In this document: positions 17,546 through 26,315 of the stretch, piece after piece | How the letters are laid out: the number at the start of each line of letters is the position of its first letter | How positions within the stretch are numbered: position 1 is the stretch's first letter | Assembly (NCBI GenBank): GCA_964393615.1 | Contig: CAYMUR010000056.1 | Coordinates: 1-34,670 of the forward strand | Length of the DNA stretch: 34,670 nt | From: CAYMUR01 sp964393615 | GTDB taxonomy: Bacteria > Planctomycetota > Planctomycetia > Pirellulales > Pirellulaceae | Direction of reading: 5' to 3' | Notes under the pieces: model-generated | The model's input: the letters and a program-made list of their open reading frames with translations, nothing else | The model's database searches: none | Told to the model about the DNA's origin: nothing | Translations under genes and position numbers: made by a program

Positions 17546-18379
17546 TTACCTAAAATAAAATGTTTCTGCCGTTTTGTGCAGTAACCAGGTTCGATCACTC
17601 GGAGAAAGAAAATCGAGTTGTTTTGCGACCAGGTCGATCGAATCTTGGTAGTGGTGCCCTGGATCGACTTGAAACGGGCAATCGGATGCCCACATCAAGC
17701 GGTGTGGCCCATAGGCATGTACTAATTTTTGAATCATGGGGGCCAGATCGAGATAAGGTGTTGTTTTCTTTCCCAATCCATAAAAAGCAGAAATTTTGAC
17801 GTGTGTTTTCCGGTGCCGTGACAGATAACACAATTGTTCGAGATCCGTGTCTCGAACGACACCATCCACACCGATACGTGCCATGTGGTCAATCACCACT
17901 GGCGTATCCGGGTATTGTTCACACATGCGGTCAATGGTCGGCAAGACTTCTGCGTTACAAAGAATACACATCGCAAGGTTTTCGTCTGCTCCGCACTCCC
18001 ACATGGTGTGGATGCCACTGGTGGCGAACCAGGTTTCCACGTTTCGATGGTGGGTCACCAGGCGAAAACCTCGGATCCCCAAAGGCTTTAGGCGGCGCAT
18101 TTCTTTGTCTGGCTGTTTTGACTGGTCGTCGACCACCGCTACACCAACAAACACGTTTGGATATTGGTCTATAGTATCTAACAGGTAACTATTGTCGAAC
18201 CCATAAAAACTCATCTGGATCAAGACGATTCTTTTTACCCCAGAGGGGTAGCAGTGAGCAAATAACTGCTGAGGAGTAAAACTGGCTGGCTGCATGTTTT
18301 CGGAAAGACAGCCATTTGCCAAAGGATAGGTCTTCAGGTCGGGAGACCAAACATGGACATGGGCGTCGATGAACTCCAT
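17546..18379 (-). CDS. Amidohydrolase-2 family metal-dependent hydrolase
   Basis: The 277-residue product is a TIM-barrel amidohydrolase of the Amidohydro_2 type. The N-terminal metal motif is FIDAHVHVW (H7, H9). Further barrel motifs are GIRGFRLVTHH, PVVIDHMARIGVDG (metal His) and the C-terminal RLMWASDCPFQ (catalytic Asp). Related enzymes act on lactones, amides or as decarboxylases; the substrate cannot be read from the sequence. GGGGA precedes the ATG by nine bases. The gene starts 22 bp after the symporter stop, which strongly suggests the hydrolase processes what the symporter brings in. Confidence 0.88.
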   Translation of the reverse strand: MEFIDAHVHVWSPDLKTYPLANGCLSENMQPASFTPQQLFAHCYPSGVKRIVLIQMSFYGFDNSYLLDTIDQYPNVFVGVAVVDDQSKQPDKEMRRLKPLGIRGFRLVTHHRNVETWFATSGIHTMWECGADENLAMCILCNAEVLPTIDRMCEQYPDTPVVIDHMARIGVDGVVRDTDLEQLCYLSRHRKTHVKISAFYGLGKKTTPYLDLAPMIQKLVHAYGPHRLMWASDCPFQVDPGHHYQDSIDLVAKQLDFLSPSDRTWLLHKTAETFYFR

Positions 18380-18401
18380 GAGCGGTGTTCCCCGAACATT
18401 C

Positions 18402-20528
18402 TCAGGTTGGTTTCTGATAGAAGTACTTGTGAACCAGATCTTCTGGTGGAGGGGTTGTCAATCGCGTTACGAGATACCCCACGATGAATGACGTGAATAG
18501 GCCGATGATGATCGGGTCCATGCCCATCAGCTTGTAGGGTGAGAAGCCCTTTCCCTGAAAAAATCCTACACAATACATCAAAAGGTGAGCCAGGAAGCCG
18601 GAGACCATTGCAGCGATACACCCCTCTGCATTCGAGCGGGGCCAGAACAGGCTATAGACCACAGCAGCCAAAAAACAAGCGGCCAATCCGCTGCCAGTAT
18701 AGACGATGATGTCCTGAAGAAATTCAGGCGGGTTCATGGCTCCTAATAGAGCCCCCAAGCCAACCATCATGGTGAAGATATAACTCAGCCGCTTGATTTT
18801 CTGGTCGCTCACGTCGGGGTCCATGTTCCGTTGGTAGATGTCGCGGACCAGTGCCGAGGAGATCATCAGCAAAAAACTGTCGACGGTTGACATTACTGCG
18901 GCAAAGGGAGCGGCGATCAGGAGTCCGGCTAACCACCCCATTCCGATTTCCGACGTCAACTCGACGGCCACCTGGGGCATGATTCGGTCTGGTTCGGATT
19001 CCATGCCGGGAATTAATACACGGGCACAACAGAAAATGATGACCAGTGGAAAATAGATCATTGAGTAGTAGATCGCCACTGTGAAGATCGATCGCCGTAA
19101 AGTTACCGTGTCTTTGAAAGCCATCAGCCGGACCATGTTACTTGGCTGACCCGTTCCGGAAATCGCCCACATGAAGAAAAACGAGATCGCAAGACTCAAC
19201 GGCAGAAATCCGTTCGTGCTGTCACGTGACGGTCCCGGACCCGTCACGAACGCACCCCGTTCCGTTGGCCTGGCTCCGTAAGCATAGTCTGTCACGCCGT
19301 TGATATGATCGATGTCATTGGTGTCAATTTCTATCGTCTCAGATTTTCCGTTGTTCCGTAGATTGGATAATGTCAGCAACTCGTCACGGCTTTCGACGAT
19401 CGTTCCTTCGCGGTGTGATCCGTCTTTCATTACGAGTCGCATGTGGGGAAATGCCGGCATGTCCTTGAGAACGACCAGGTCGGAAACGTTGTACCTTTCT
19501 TTTCCATCTTTGAGCCGCTGTCGGACTTGGGCGATATCTCCAGGGGTCACGATTTCCCAGACTTCTACGCCGCTGATCGGGTCCTGAGATTCTTCGAAAA
19601 CCTTCCGTTCGGCAATCTTGAACAGACGGGAAGAACCGTCTGTCGTGTCAACAAAGATCCAGGAACCGGAAGGCACGGTGAACGTTTTTCCGGTTTCGAT
19701 TGGTGCCAGCGTTGCCGTGCCTTTCCTGGGAGGAACCATTTTTCCCATGGCTTGTGTCACTTGCGCCAGTCCTTTTTTGTTGCCATCGTCAGCCACCTTG
19801 CCAGCCTGGTTAATCGCCAGTGGTAGCATGATGATCACGCCAATTACCATGACGATACCTTGCATCACATCGGTCCAGACAACGGCATGAAATCCTCCGT
19901 AGGTGGTGTAAATGATCACCGCCACTCCGAACACGACGAGGCAGAGAACATATTCACTTCCCAGGGAGGAGAAGCCAGTCAACCAGCCGGGTAGGGTATC
20001 GGCCACCTGGGTGAATAACCCAATTGGCCCGAGCAAGGTCCTCAGGATCTCACTGCCGCCTTTGAACTGCGCTACTAAGTTAAATGTCATGAAAAAGATG
20101 ATCAGCGATACTGAAATCAGTCCAAAGGAGACGCTACGGAAGCGATCACGCAAGATGTCGGGAATCGTGATTGCACCGGAGATGCGTGCGACTTGGTTGA
20201 TCCGCTTACCGAGGATTCCCATCACGCAGATTGGAACCACCATGTAACTGCCGATCCACAGGCCTAACGACCAGCCATGTGTGTAGATTTTCGATGGGAA
20301 CCCCATGAAACTGCCGCCCGAAGAACTGGTTGCGGCAAGTGTCAGGGCAAAGGCCCACACACCCAACCCGCGGCTGCCCAGAAAGTATTCGCTGAGAAAG
20401 CTGCGGTTCTGAAGTAATCGATTGGAGAGGCCAGCGATGACAAAGACGCCAGCGATATAGATCAGGAACGTAACCAGGATTCCATTGCTGGAACCACCTT
20501 CGGCCAGCAGGAAGGAGAACATGTTCAT
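18402..20528 (-). CDS. Sodium:solute symporter (SSS/PanF-like) with large extracytoplasmic insertion
   Basis: This 708-residue transporter is about 200 residues longer than PanF-type relatives. N-terminal helices (residues 18-36, 57-78, 85-105, 133-153, 190-240) carry SSS features such as SSSGGSFMGFPSKIY and YTTYGGFHAVVWTDVMQG. Residues about 265-440 are hydrophilic and have no counterpart in ordinary family members; within them, LVMKDGSHREGTIVESRDEL looks like a small beta-barrel (SH3/Sm-like) stretch. Transport helices resume at FLPLSLAISFFFMWAISGTGQP and run to the C-terminus, including APFAAVMSTVDSFLLMISS, a conserved SSS helix. The ATG overlaps the stop of the upstream DUF997 gene (ATGA), and AGGG is about seven bases upstream. 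Substrate unknown. Confidence 0.9.
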   Translation of the reverse strand: MNMFSFLLAEGGSSNGILVTFLIYIAGVFVIAGLSNRLLQNRSFLSEYFLGSRGLGVWAFALTLAATSSSGGSFMGFPSKIYTHGWSLGLWIGSYMVVPICVMGILGKRINQVARISGAITIPDILRDRFRSVSFGLISVSLIIFFMTFNLVAQFKGGSEILRTLLGPIGLFTQVADTLPGWLTGFSSLGSEYVLCLVVFGVAVIIYTTYGGFHAVVWTDVMQGIVMVIGVIIMLPLAINQAGKVADDGNKKGLAQVTQAMGKMVPPRKGTATLAPIETGKTFTVPSGSWIFVDTTDGSSRLFKIAERKVFEESQDPISGVEVWEIVTPGDIAQVRQRLKDGKERYNVSDLVVLKDMPAFPHMRLVMKDGSHREGTIVESRDELLTLSNLRNNGKSETIEIDTNDIDHINGVTDYAYGARPTERGAFVTGPGPSRDSTNGFLPLSLAISFFFMWAISGTGQPSNMVRLMAFKDTVTLRRSIFTVAIYYSMIYFPLVIIFCCARVLIPGMESEPDRIMPQVAVELTSEIGMGWLAGLLIAAPFAAVMSTVDSFLLMISSALVRDIYQRNMDPDVSDQKIKRLSYIFTMMVGLGALLGAMNPPEFLQDIIVYTGSGLAACFLAAVVYSLFWPRSNAEGCIAAMVSGFLAHLLMYCVGFFQGKGFSPYKLMGMDPIIIGLFTSFIVGYLVTRLTTPPPEDLVHKYFYQKPT

Positions 20529-20866
20529 GACTCGCCCTCCCCACCCATGGCTGCATTTGTCATCAAGTGCTCCTCGTCACCAGCTTCCCCCAGGTTTCCG
20601 TCCTGCATATAGAAAAAACAGAACCAGATTGTGAATACGTCAGCCACAAGCCATGGTGCCAGGATGCCCCAGAAAATCCAGGAGGGGACACCGCATATCG
20701 TCGCAATCACCTCGGGGTTCTCGACGCCATATCCATTCAGATAACAGTACGGAACCGCCCACAGGAGGCCAGCGAACCAGACGGTGAAAATGATGATCGC
20801 CTCGCGCCGTGAGTGGGAAAACACGGGGTCATAAACATCGTAGGATGAGCTACTGGAAGTGGTCAT
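20525..20866 (-). CDS. Small membrane protein, DUF997/YhdT-like, symporter partner
   Basis: The product is 113 residues with two membrane segments: AIIIFTVWFAGLLWAVPYCYL and WIFWGILAPWLVADVFTIWFCFFYM. A Ser-rich N-terminus and an acidic C-terminus flank them. Size, two-helix layout and the aromatic W-F/P-x-W-F motif fit DUF997 (YhdT). In Escherichia coli yhdT lies directly before panF, a sodium:pantothenate symporter, and here too the gene lies directly before an SSS symporter with a 4-bp overlap. It is probably a subunit or assembly factor of the transporter. Confidence 0.75.
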   Translation of the reverse strand: MTTSSSSSYDVYDPVFSHSRREAIIIFTVWFAGLLWAVPYCYLNGYGVENPEVIATICGVPSWIFWGILAPWLVADVFTIWFCFFYMQDGNLGEAGDEEHLMTNAAMGGEGES

Positions 20867-20886
20867 GGCGAGTCGAGTCGGTGCTT

Positions 20887-21618
20887 TTAAGGAAAGAAAG
20901 GAGGAATTTCATGGACACGTTTTCCGTTAATCATTTCCTGCAGATAAGTGGCAACACGTTCCACTGTCCGTTGGATGAATATTTCACCCTTCGCAGCAGT
21001 GGCCATTGCGGGCTTGGGATCCGGCTGATCGGTCCACATCTCTGTACGGACGTTTTCCGGAAAAGCTGCTAACGCAAAAGAAGTTTCAAATTCCTGAGCG
21101 TGACCCGGCAAATCGGTTGGTAGTTGCTGGCCACCTTCCAGTAATTCTTGTGCGTCCTCTTGGGTATAGACGTTCCAGTAGGGTAAGAAATGGAGATTCA
21201 CTTGGAAACGACGTTGAAATTGGTCCCATATGCCCAGGCAGGGTGCCGTGTTTCCTCCGTGTCCATTCAGGACCAAGATGTTCTTGAATCCTGCTCTCAC
21301 CAGGCTGTCGACCAAATCATTGACGACGGAGAAAAAGCTGCCAGGCGAAAGGGAGAGGGTTCCAGGGTGACGCATATGGTGTTCGCTGATTCCGGCCATC
21401 ACTCCCTCGGCAACCAGTACCTGGGGACGAAGCGTTTTGGCGACCTCAGTAGCGATATGACAGACACTTCGCCAGTCATGTTCCATCGCCATGTGCTCCA
21501 GGTGTTGTTCGATGGCGGCAACTGGGAGGATACAAGCTTTGAGCTCTCCAGAAGCCATTCGTTCCCTGAATTCCCGACGCGTGTGTTTTTTGAGCAGTAT
21601 TTCAGAAGAGATAGTCAT
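20887..21618 (-). CDS. Creatininase family amidohydrolase
   Basis: The 243-residue product is of usual length for the family. Metal-binding blocks are clear: VAAIEQHLEHMAMEHDW (E37, H39, D48), GISEHHMRHPGTLSLS, LVLNGHGGNTAP (His 120) and HAQEFETSFAL (Glu near 176). Creatininase-family enzymes cleave cyclic amides or related C-N bonds; members include creatininase itself, MftE and formamide deformylases in pyrimidine biosynthesis. It is the first gene of a minus-strand block (20 bp to DUF997), so it probably acts on the transported substrate or its product. No good Shine-Dalgarno is visible at the usual spacing. Confidence 0.88.
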   Translation of the reverse strand: MTISSEILLKKHTRREFRERMASGELKACILPVAAIEQHLEHMAMEHDWRSVCHIATEVAKTLRPQVLVAEGVMAGISEHHMRHPGTLSLSPGSFFSVVNDLVDSLVRAGFKNILVLNGHGGNTAPCLGIWDQFQRRFQVNLHFLPYWNVYTQEDAQELLEGGQQLPTDLPGHAQEFETSFALAAFPENVRTEMWTDQPDPKPAMATAAKGEIFIQRTVERVATYLQEMINGKRVHEIPPFFP

Positions 21619-22085
21619 TTTTCAACGGCATGCCTTTCAGGGCGATTTCTATAGTTCATATGGCACCTGCCGCGTTTCGTCAACCGTGGTAAATCTAACG
21701 TGGGATACGAACGTTTGAAATCCTTAGAGCACTTCGCTGCTGATAAAAAGAAACAAGCAACAACGTGGAACCAATTGTCCCATTTTTACTGACGCGACCA
21801 AGTACGGGACGGCGGACCACTGGTAGATAGTTATTTTGTTGCGTTGAACCATTTTATTGTCGATTCGCATCGGAATTGGAACAGACCTGGATCCTGTTGA
21901 GGGGACTGCGGTGCTGACCGCTGGCTTGTTGGCAGTTTGCATTTTCTACACGCTTCCGCGAGATTACCGTGGGACATTAGCGTGAACCAGATTGTATTCA
22001 TTGTCTGGTTTCTCAATCATCCCGGTACGCAGATGAACAGGGTGAGATTGACATCGAATATTTTTTGGAAAAACCAGCTGTTGAC
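21619..22085. other. Intergenic region, nothing recognised
   Basis: About 470 bp upstream of the creatininase operon and downstream of the lipoprotein gene. It should contain the operon promoter. Short open frames on both strands have no protein-like features, and I see no convincing promoter, hairpin or repeat. Confidence 0.5.
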
Positions 22086-22472
22086 TTAAGGTTCGACCCT
22101 GTTCAGGATCATAGTTTCAAAAAACCTGTCACTGATGCGCTCACCGACTATTCGAGGTGATTTGATTTGCAAAGTGTTGGGTGAAAGTAGAATCAATTCG
22201 AGTGGATCCTCGGTCCTGCCAATTTTTCTGGCAATGGCTTTCTTACGGGATCGACCAACGTATTGATAGGTTCCCTGAGAACGGTAGACGTTAGCAATGG
22301 ATGTTACAGATCCATCTGGCTTGAATTCAAGCTGGACAGTGGAAGTCGTCCATTTTCCGGCAAGCGGATCGTCGCGACGGTTTGTATCAGTACAGGAGAC
22401 GAATGTCAGGCAAACCATCACGAAAATCAGTGTGAAACAAGTGCCGTGGAGTGGGCGTAAGGGATCGATCAT
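22086..22472 (-). CDS. Small putative lipoprotein
   Basis: The product is 128 residues. A hydrophobic N-terminal helix (CFTLIFVMVCLTFVSC) ends at a cysteine followed by TDTN, giving a lipobox-like site with a non-ideal Phe at position -3. The mature part begins PLAGKWTTSTVQLEFKPDGSVT and contains YRSQGTYQYVG, a pattern of short beta strands seen in small lipocalin-like 'GKW' domains that bind or sense small ligands. No function can be assigned. It lies alone, with 428 bp on its upstream side. Confidence 0.7.
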   Translation of the reverse strand: MIDPLRPLHGTCFTLIFVMVCLTFVSCTDTNRRDDPLAGKWTTSTVQLEFKPDGSVTSIANVYRSQGTYQYVGRSRKKAIARKIGRTEDPLELILLSPNTLQIKSPRIVGERISDRFFETMILNRVEP

Positions 22473-22900
22473 CTTGACTACCGATGAAATAACCGTAGCG
22501 GCGATACATTGAATGTATGCTGGTATTTATCTGCAGAAGGCCGAAGTCCCTTGTTGGCAATCGTTGGTGTTGGCGCGATCGTTATCTTTTTGCGAAGTAG
22601 TGTTGTCTAATATCGTTGAAACAATGAGTCTGGCATCCATTGTCATGGGAATGACGATAGGGCGCTCGCATAGAGTTGGATGTCTTGAACGAAAAATTAT
22701 CCTACGACGATAGATAGCTGTTTAGACTCTAACCAGCCTAACCCTTGGGCAGCGAAAAATCCAGACTTGTCTAGTTAATGTTCTACTGTGTACAGAGTGT
22801 CTGGCAGGTGACGACAGAATTTTACGTTCTAGTTTTGCTGAAAATCAAGGAATCTTGCAGGACTTTAGGCAGGTGACAAATGCTTGGCAATAAAGATAAT
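22473..22900. other. Intergenic region where imuB would be expected
   Basis: About 430 bp downstream of the ImuA-like gene. No supported coding frame and no remnant of a Y-family polymerase is visible on either strand. A 66-codon plus-strand frame at 22513 is unconvincing. Confidence 0.5.
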
Positions 22901-23701
22901 TTATCCAGTCATGGGCGTTTGGTGTTTGTCTTGGATTGGAGAGTCAGTAGGGTTTTTGGAGGGTGAGATGGCTTTGATTGTGCAGAACTCTCCCTGAATA
23001 TAGGAAAGTTCCAAATCGAGTTTGGTTTGGGGCTGGAGACGACGACACCGTGTCAGTTGCACATGGAAGCGGCGCACGTGATCGGTTTGAGTCGGTCGCG
23101 GCTCGACCAGCAGTTGAACGTCCGACCAGGTCGGTTTTCCACGGAGGGTTGATGGGCGTAGCAATAACCCTAGATTACCACCTGCTTCTGCTGCCAATTG
23201 TAAACGTCGAAAATCACGCTGGTCGAGCTGGGGACCGAGTGGTGACCAGACGGCAGCCACTTCTGGACAACGTAGTGATTGATCAATCGCCCATATTTCA
23301 TTGCGGACGGTATCGGGACGGACTACGATCACATGTTCTAAATTCATACCTAACCTTGCAGCGGCAGGCGGGTAAAACCAGTGGTTGCGATCGACGACGA
23401 CGACCGTACCACCTTCCAGTGCTGCTTGCCTTGCAACAAGCATTGACAAGGTACTCGCACCGTCTCCCGATGAACGGGAAAGCCATTCGACCAATGTACC
23501 ACGCCGGAAACCACCGTCTGGTAACAACTTGTCCAACGTTCCACAACAGGAAGAAACAATCGCTGTTGGCTGGCTTGCTATTCGTTCTGTCAGTTCGGCG
23601 GTGTCAACGAGTGGTGTCAGGCTGCCCGTTTCAATTTGGCGCATGCGTTGTCGCAAATTTCGCATGATTTCTTGAGAAGATGAATCAGATGGAAATGACA
23701 T
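22901..23701 (-). CDS. imuA: ImuA-like RecA-related protein (translesion synthesis accessory)
   Basis: The 266-residue product resembles ImuA/SulA-type RecA relatives: LDKLLPDGGFRRGTLVEWLS near the N-terminus, then ASTLSMLVARQAALEGGTVVVVD, YPPAAARLGMNLEHVIVVRP and RRLQLAAEAGGNLGLLLRP. ImuA works with ImuB and DnaE2 in damage-induced mutagenic repair. The region where RecA has its nucleotide-binding loop reads SRSSGDGASTL, lacking the G-K-T/S core, so ATP hydrolysis is unlikely; this is usual for the family. The C-terminal 30 residues are polar and probably disordered. Neither imuB nor dnaE2 is adjacent. ATG at 23701 is weakly supported; the Met at residue 13 is an alternative start. Confidence 0.75.
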   Translation of the reverse strand: MSFPSDSSSQEIMRNLRQRMRQIETGSLTPLVDTAELTERIASQPTAIVSSCCGTLDKLLPDGGFRRGTLVEWLSRSSGDGASTLSMLVARQAALEGGTVVVVDRNHWFYPPAAARLGMNLEHVIVVRPDTVRNEIWAIDQSLRCPEVAAVWSPLGPQLDQRDFRRLQLAAEAGGNLGLLLRPSTLRGKPTWSDVQLLVEPRPTQTDHVRRFHVQLTRCRRLQPQTKLDLELSYIQGEFCTIKAISPSKNPTDSPIQDKHQTPMTG

Positions 23702-24134
23702 TCAAGGGGCCGTGTGAAAAAGAAATCAGCATGCTGGTTGGGACAACCTGTAAGACAAGGCTAAGCGGGATTGAACAGTCTGGGAGGTTTGAAAACGTAT
23801 CGGGGCGTTAGTGAATCGTTGGTCCTTTTTATGTTGTCAGTCATGATTTTGTTTTCAAACGGAGGTGGTAGGTTTTATTTTTAGGGTGAAAATATGGTGT
23901 TTAGGAAATATGTACGCTAGCAGGCTGTGGTTGTTCCCACTTTGCCTTGGATAGGTATACATACGTATCGTATCCTGTCAAGGTCACTGACGAGTAAATC
24001 CTCATAGACACCCAGCCAGGGCGAAGTTACCCTAGTAGCTTAGAAGCTGACACTTGGAGTAAAAGCAAGCTTAACATGAGATCGATTTGTGTTGCTGGTA
24101 GTTCCTTTGCATCCAAAGTAGTGCTTTTCTGACT
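23702..24134. other. Divergent intergenic region with an imperfect palindrome
   Basis: About 430 bp between the divergent ImuA-like and GspE-like genes. The only notable element is at 23949-23975, where GGATA and TATCC flank an AT-rich core containing the palindrome ATACGTAT. It could be an operator, for example for a damage-response regulator of the ImuA gene, but I do not know the planctomycete LexA box and cannot claim a match. Confidence 0.35.
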
Positions 24135-25652
24135 ATGGATTTTGATCCCGGGCGTTTCCTCGTATTGCTGAGCTGGTTTTTTGCTGGCTTGTATCTCGTC
24201 CAGCGGTATGGAAACAGCAAATTGGTTTCTCCCGTGACGAAGTATCTTTCTTACCTCCTGCTATTAACTCTGGGCCCCCTCTATTTTTTGTTGTTGCTGG
24301 GAATTTTTGTTTTACAAAAATCACAAGATGGCAAGACGACTCTCTGGGAAGCGACCCAGATAGGACTGAGTGCCCAATCTGTCGGATCATTTTCCCTGGT
24401 GGGACCCGATGCACGCACGCCTGTTGTGTTACGGGACGGATCGGGACGAACCTTGGACGAAATCTACAGTCGTGTAGGTGGTGATTCTGCGGTTCTTTTG
24501 CTGACTGCTGAAATTGTGGGGCAAGCTGTCCGAGACCTGGCCAGTGATGTTCTCATCAACCCAACCAGTGCTTCACAAAGTGCTGTCCGTTTTCGAATAG
24601 ATGGTCGCTTACGGTCTGTTTACGAATTGACTTCGGACGAGAGTAAATCAGTCATTAACAGCATCAAGGCCATTTCAGGGATGGATATCGCTGAACGTAG
24701 ACGTCCGCAGGATGGTGCTTTTGTCGCCAGTACTCCTCAAGGTAACATTTCGTTTCGCGTGGCGACTGCCGGTGTTTTGAACGGCGAAAAAATATCGATT
24801 CGTGTCCTTGATCAGAGTGTCGCGAACTATTCGCTAAGGGATATTGGATTGACGAAGAAGAATTTCGACTTGCTTTCAAATCAAATTCAATCGCCGTCGG
24901 GTATGATTCTGGTATGCGGACCTACTGGTAGTGGCAAGAGCACTACATTGCACTCGATGCTCAAGCAAATCGATTTCGACAGCCGTAATGTAATTACGAT
25001 CGAGGATCCGATCGAATATGTGTTGCCACAAGCAAGTCAAATTGAAATCAATACCAAGGCAGAGATAACGTTTGCGAAAGCGCTGCGCAGTGTTTTACGG
25101 CAGGATCCTGATGTGATTTCCATCGGTGAAATTCGTGATGCAGAAACGGCAGAAATTGCTTTACAAGCTTCTCAAACGGGGCACTTGGTGTTTGCCACGA
25201 TACATGCCAGTAGTAATCCTACGGCTTTGTTGCGACTGATTGATCTTGGAATTCGTCCATTTTTGATTGCCTCGGCACTCAATATTGTCGTGTCACAACG
25301 CCTGGTACGTAAATTGTGTAAGCACTGTAAAACAACAGCTAAACTACCTCCTGACCAAATTCGGAGTTTACAGAAACGCAACCTAGACCTTAGCCGTATT
25401 AAATCTGCCCAAGGGTGTTCTCGCTGTAAAGGAACCGGGTATCGTGGTCGCACAGGTGTGTTTGATGTGATGGTATTGTCTGGAAAAATTAGCGAGCGGT
25501 TAGCGGCCGGAAAATTGAATATGCAGAACTTTGGAAAAGGTGCGGATGGAAAAACCCAGCACCTTTTGTACCAAAATGCGACTCGTCTGGTGCTGGCTGG
25601 ATTAACGACCTTCGAGGAAGCGAAGCGACTGTCGACGACGGTCGATTCGTAA
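24135..25652 (+). CDS. GspE/PilB-type secretion ATPase with N-terminal membrane anchor
   Basis: The product is 505 residues. Two hydrophobic segments (about 8-24 and 38-61) replace the usual GspE N-terminal domain. From about residue 105 it is a standard type II/IV secretion ATPase: ASDVLINP...RFRIDGRLR, Walker A CGPTGSGKSTT (261-271), Asp box TIEDPIEY (288-295), Walker B DVISIGEIRDAETAE (326-340), His box GHLVFATIHAS (349-359), and a tetracysteine zinc motif CKHC (395-398) with CSRCKGTGYRGR (428-439). Such ATPases power assembly of type IV pili or type II pseudopili from the cytosolic face. No inner-membrane platform protein (GspF/PilC) or pilin gene is next to it. No clear Shine-Dalgarno is present. 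Confidence 0.88.
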   Translation: MDFDPGRFLVLLSWFFAGLYLVQRYGNSKLVSPVTKYLSYLLLLTLGPLYFLLLLGIFVLQKSQDGKTTLWEATQIGLSAQSVGSFSLVGPDARTPVVLRDGSGRTLDEIYSRVGGDSAVLLLTAEIVGQAVRDLASDVLINPTSASQSAVRFRIDGRLRSVYELTSDESKSVINSIKAISGMDIAERRRPQDGAFVASTPQGNISFRVATAGVLNGEKISIRVLDQSVANYSLRDIGLTKKNFDLLSNQIQSPSGMILVCGPTGSGKSTTLHSMLKQIDFDSRNVITIEDPIEYVLPQASQIEINTKAEITFAKALRSVLRQDPDVISIGEIRDAETAEIALQASQTGHLVFATIHASSNPTALLRLIDLGIRPFLIASALNIVVSQRLVRKLCKHCKTTAKLPPDQIRSLQKRNLDLSRIKSAQGCSRCKGTGYRGRTGVFDVMVLSGKISERLAAGKLNMQNFGKGADGKTQHLLYQNATRLVLAGLTTFEEAKRLSTTVDS

Positions 25653-25718
25653 CTTTTGCATGGGATTGAGTGGTTTCGTACAAGTCCCTTGTTGTGGGGC
25701 CAAATTAGCACTGATGAA

Positions 25719-26315
25719 ATGAGGATTGCTGTGGGTGGTTTGATCGTGGTTGTTATGGGTGGTGTTGTGCTGGCAGCACTTGTTCGCGAGCAACCTTTCG
25801 TTCTGATTTGGGGCGTAGCAGTGCAGGCAACGTGTGCCGTTTTTCTCAGTGTGGTTCTCACCATTTCCGTCGTCGGGTTGCTCACCGACGAAAGCGTTCC
25901 TTTGTCTTTTTATGCCCTTACGTTACTTTTGTTGTGTTTGCTTTTCTTTTGCAGCATGTTGGTCGTGATGAAACAATTGCTACCTGGCATTTTAGAAATC
26001 CGGTTCCCGCCCGGCTTGGATAGGCTGGGGGCAATGTTACTGGGATTTGCGACAGGTACGGTTGGCACGAGTTTTCTAATGTTTGTGGTCTGTGTTTCAC
26101 CGCTTGCGGAATTGCCCGTTGCGAAAAAGCTGGCTGGCCAGCGTCCCTTGTTCCAGACGACCGGTGGCCCAGTGCGCCTGGCCTGTAAACTCGTGGGACA
26201 CGCTTCGTTCCAGTCAGAACCACATTGTGGCCGTTTAGCAATGGAGCAGTTACTGTCACTTCGACAGCAGGCGCCACAAGCGAAGACGTCTGTACTTCCT
26301 GATCGTGAACAATAA
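25719..26315 (+). CDS. Small multi-pass membrane protein, possibly CvpA-like
   Basis: The product is about 198 residues from ATG 25719; a TTG at 25656, four bases after the GspE stop, would add 21 residues. Four membrane segments are visible: IAVGGLIVVVMGGVVLAALV, VLIWGVAVQATCAVFLSVVL, FYALTLLLLCLLFFCSMLVV and MLLGFATGTVGTSFLMFVVC. The passage PGLDRLGAMLLGFATG resembles the LDRLLGALFG motif of CvpA-type proteins, but this is a weak likeness. A polar tail ends the protein. It directly follows the secretion ATPase on the same strand and may be co-expressed with it; the role is unknown. Confidence 0.65.
   Translation: MRIAVGGLIVVVMGGVVLAALVREQPFVLIWGVAVQATCAVFLSVVLTISVVGLLTDESVPLSFYALTLLLLCLLFFCSMLVVMKQLLPGILEIRFPPGLDRLGAMLLGFATGTVGTSFLMFVVCVSPLAELPVAKKLAGQRPLFQTTGGPVRLACKLVGHASFQSEPHCGRLAMEQLLSLRQQAPQAKTSVLPDREQ

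Noticed and set aside
22513..22713. 66-codon plus-strand open frame in the gap after the ImuA-like gene
   Set aside because: No RBS, no hydrophobic or helical pattern, and no continuation of the surrounding genes.
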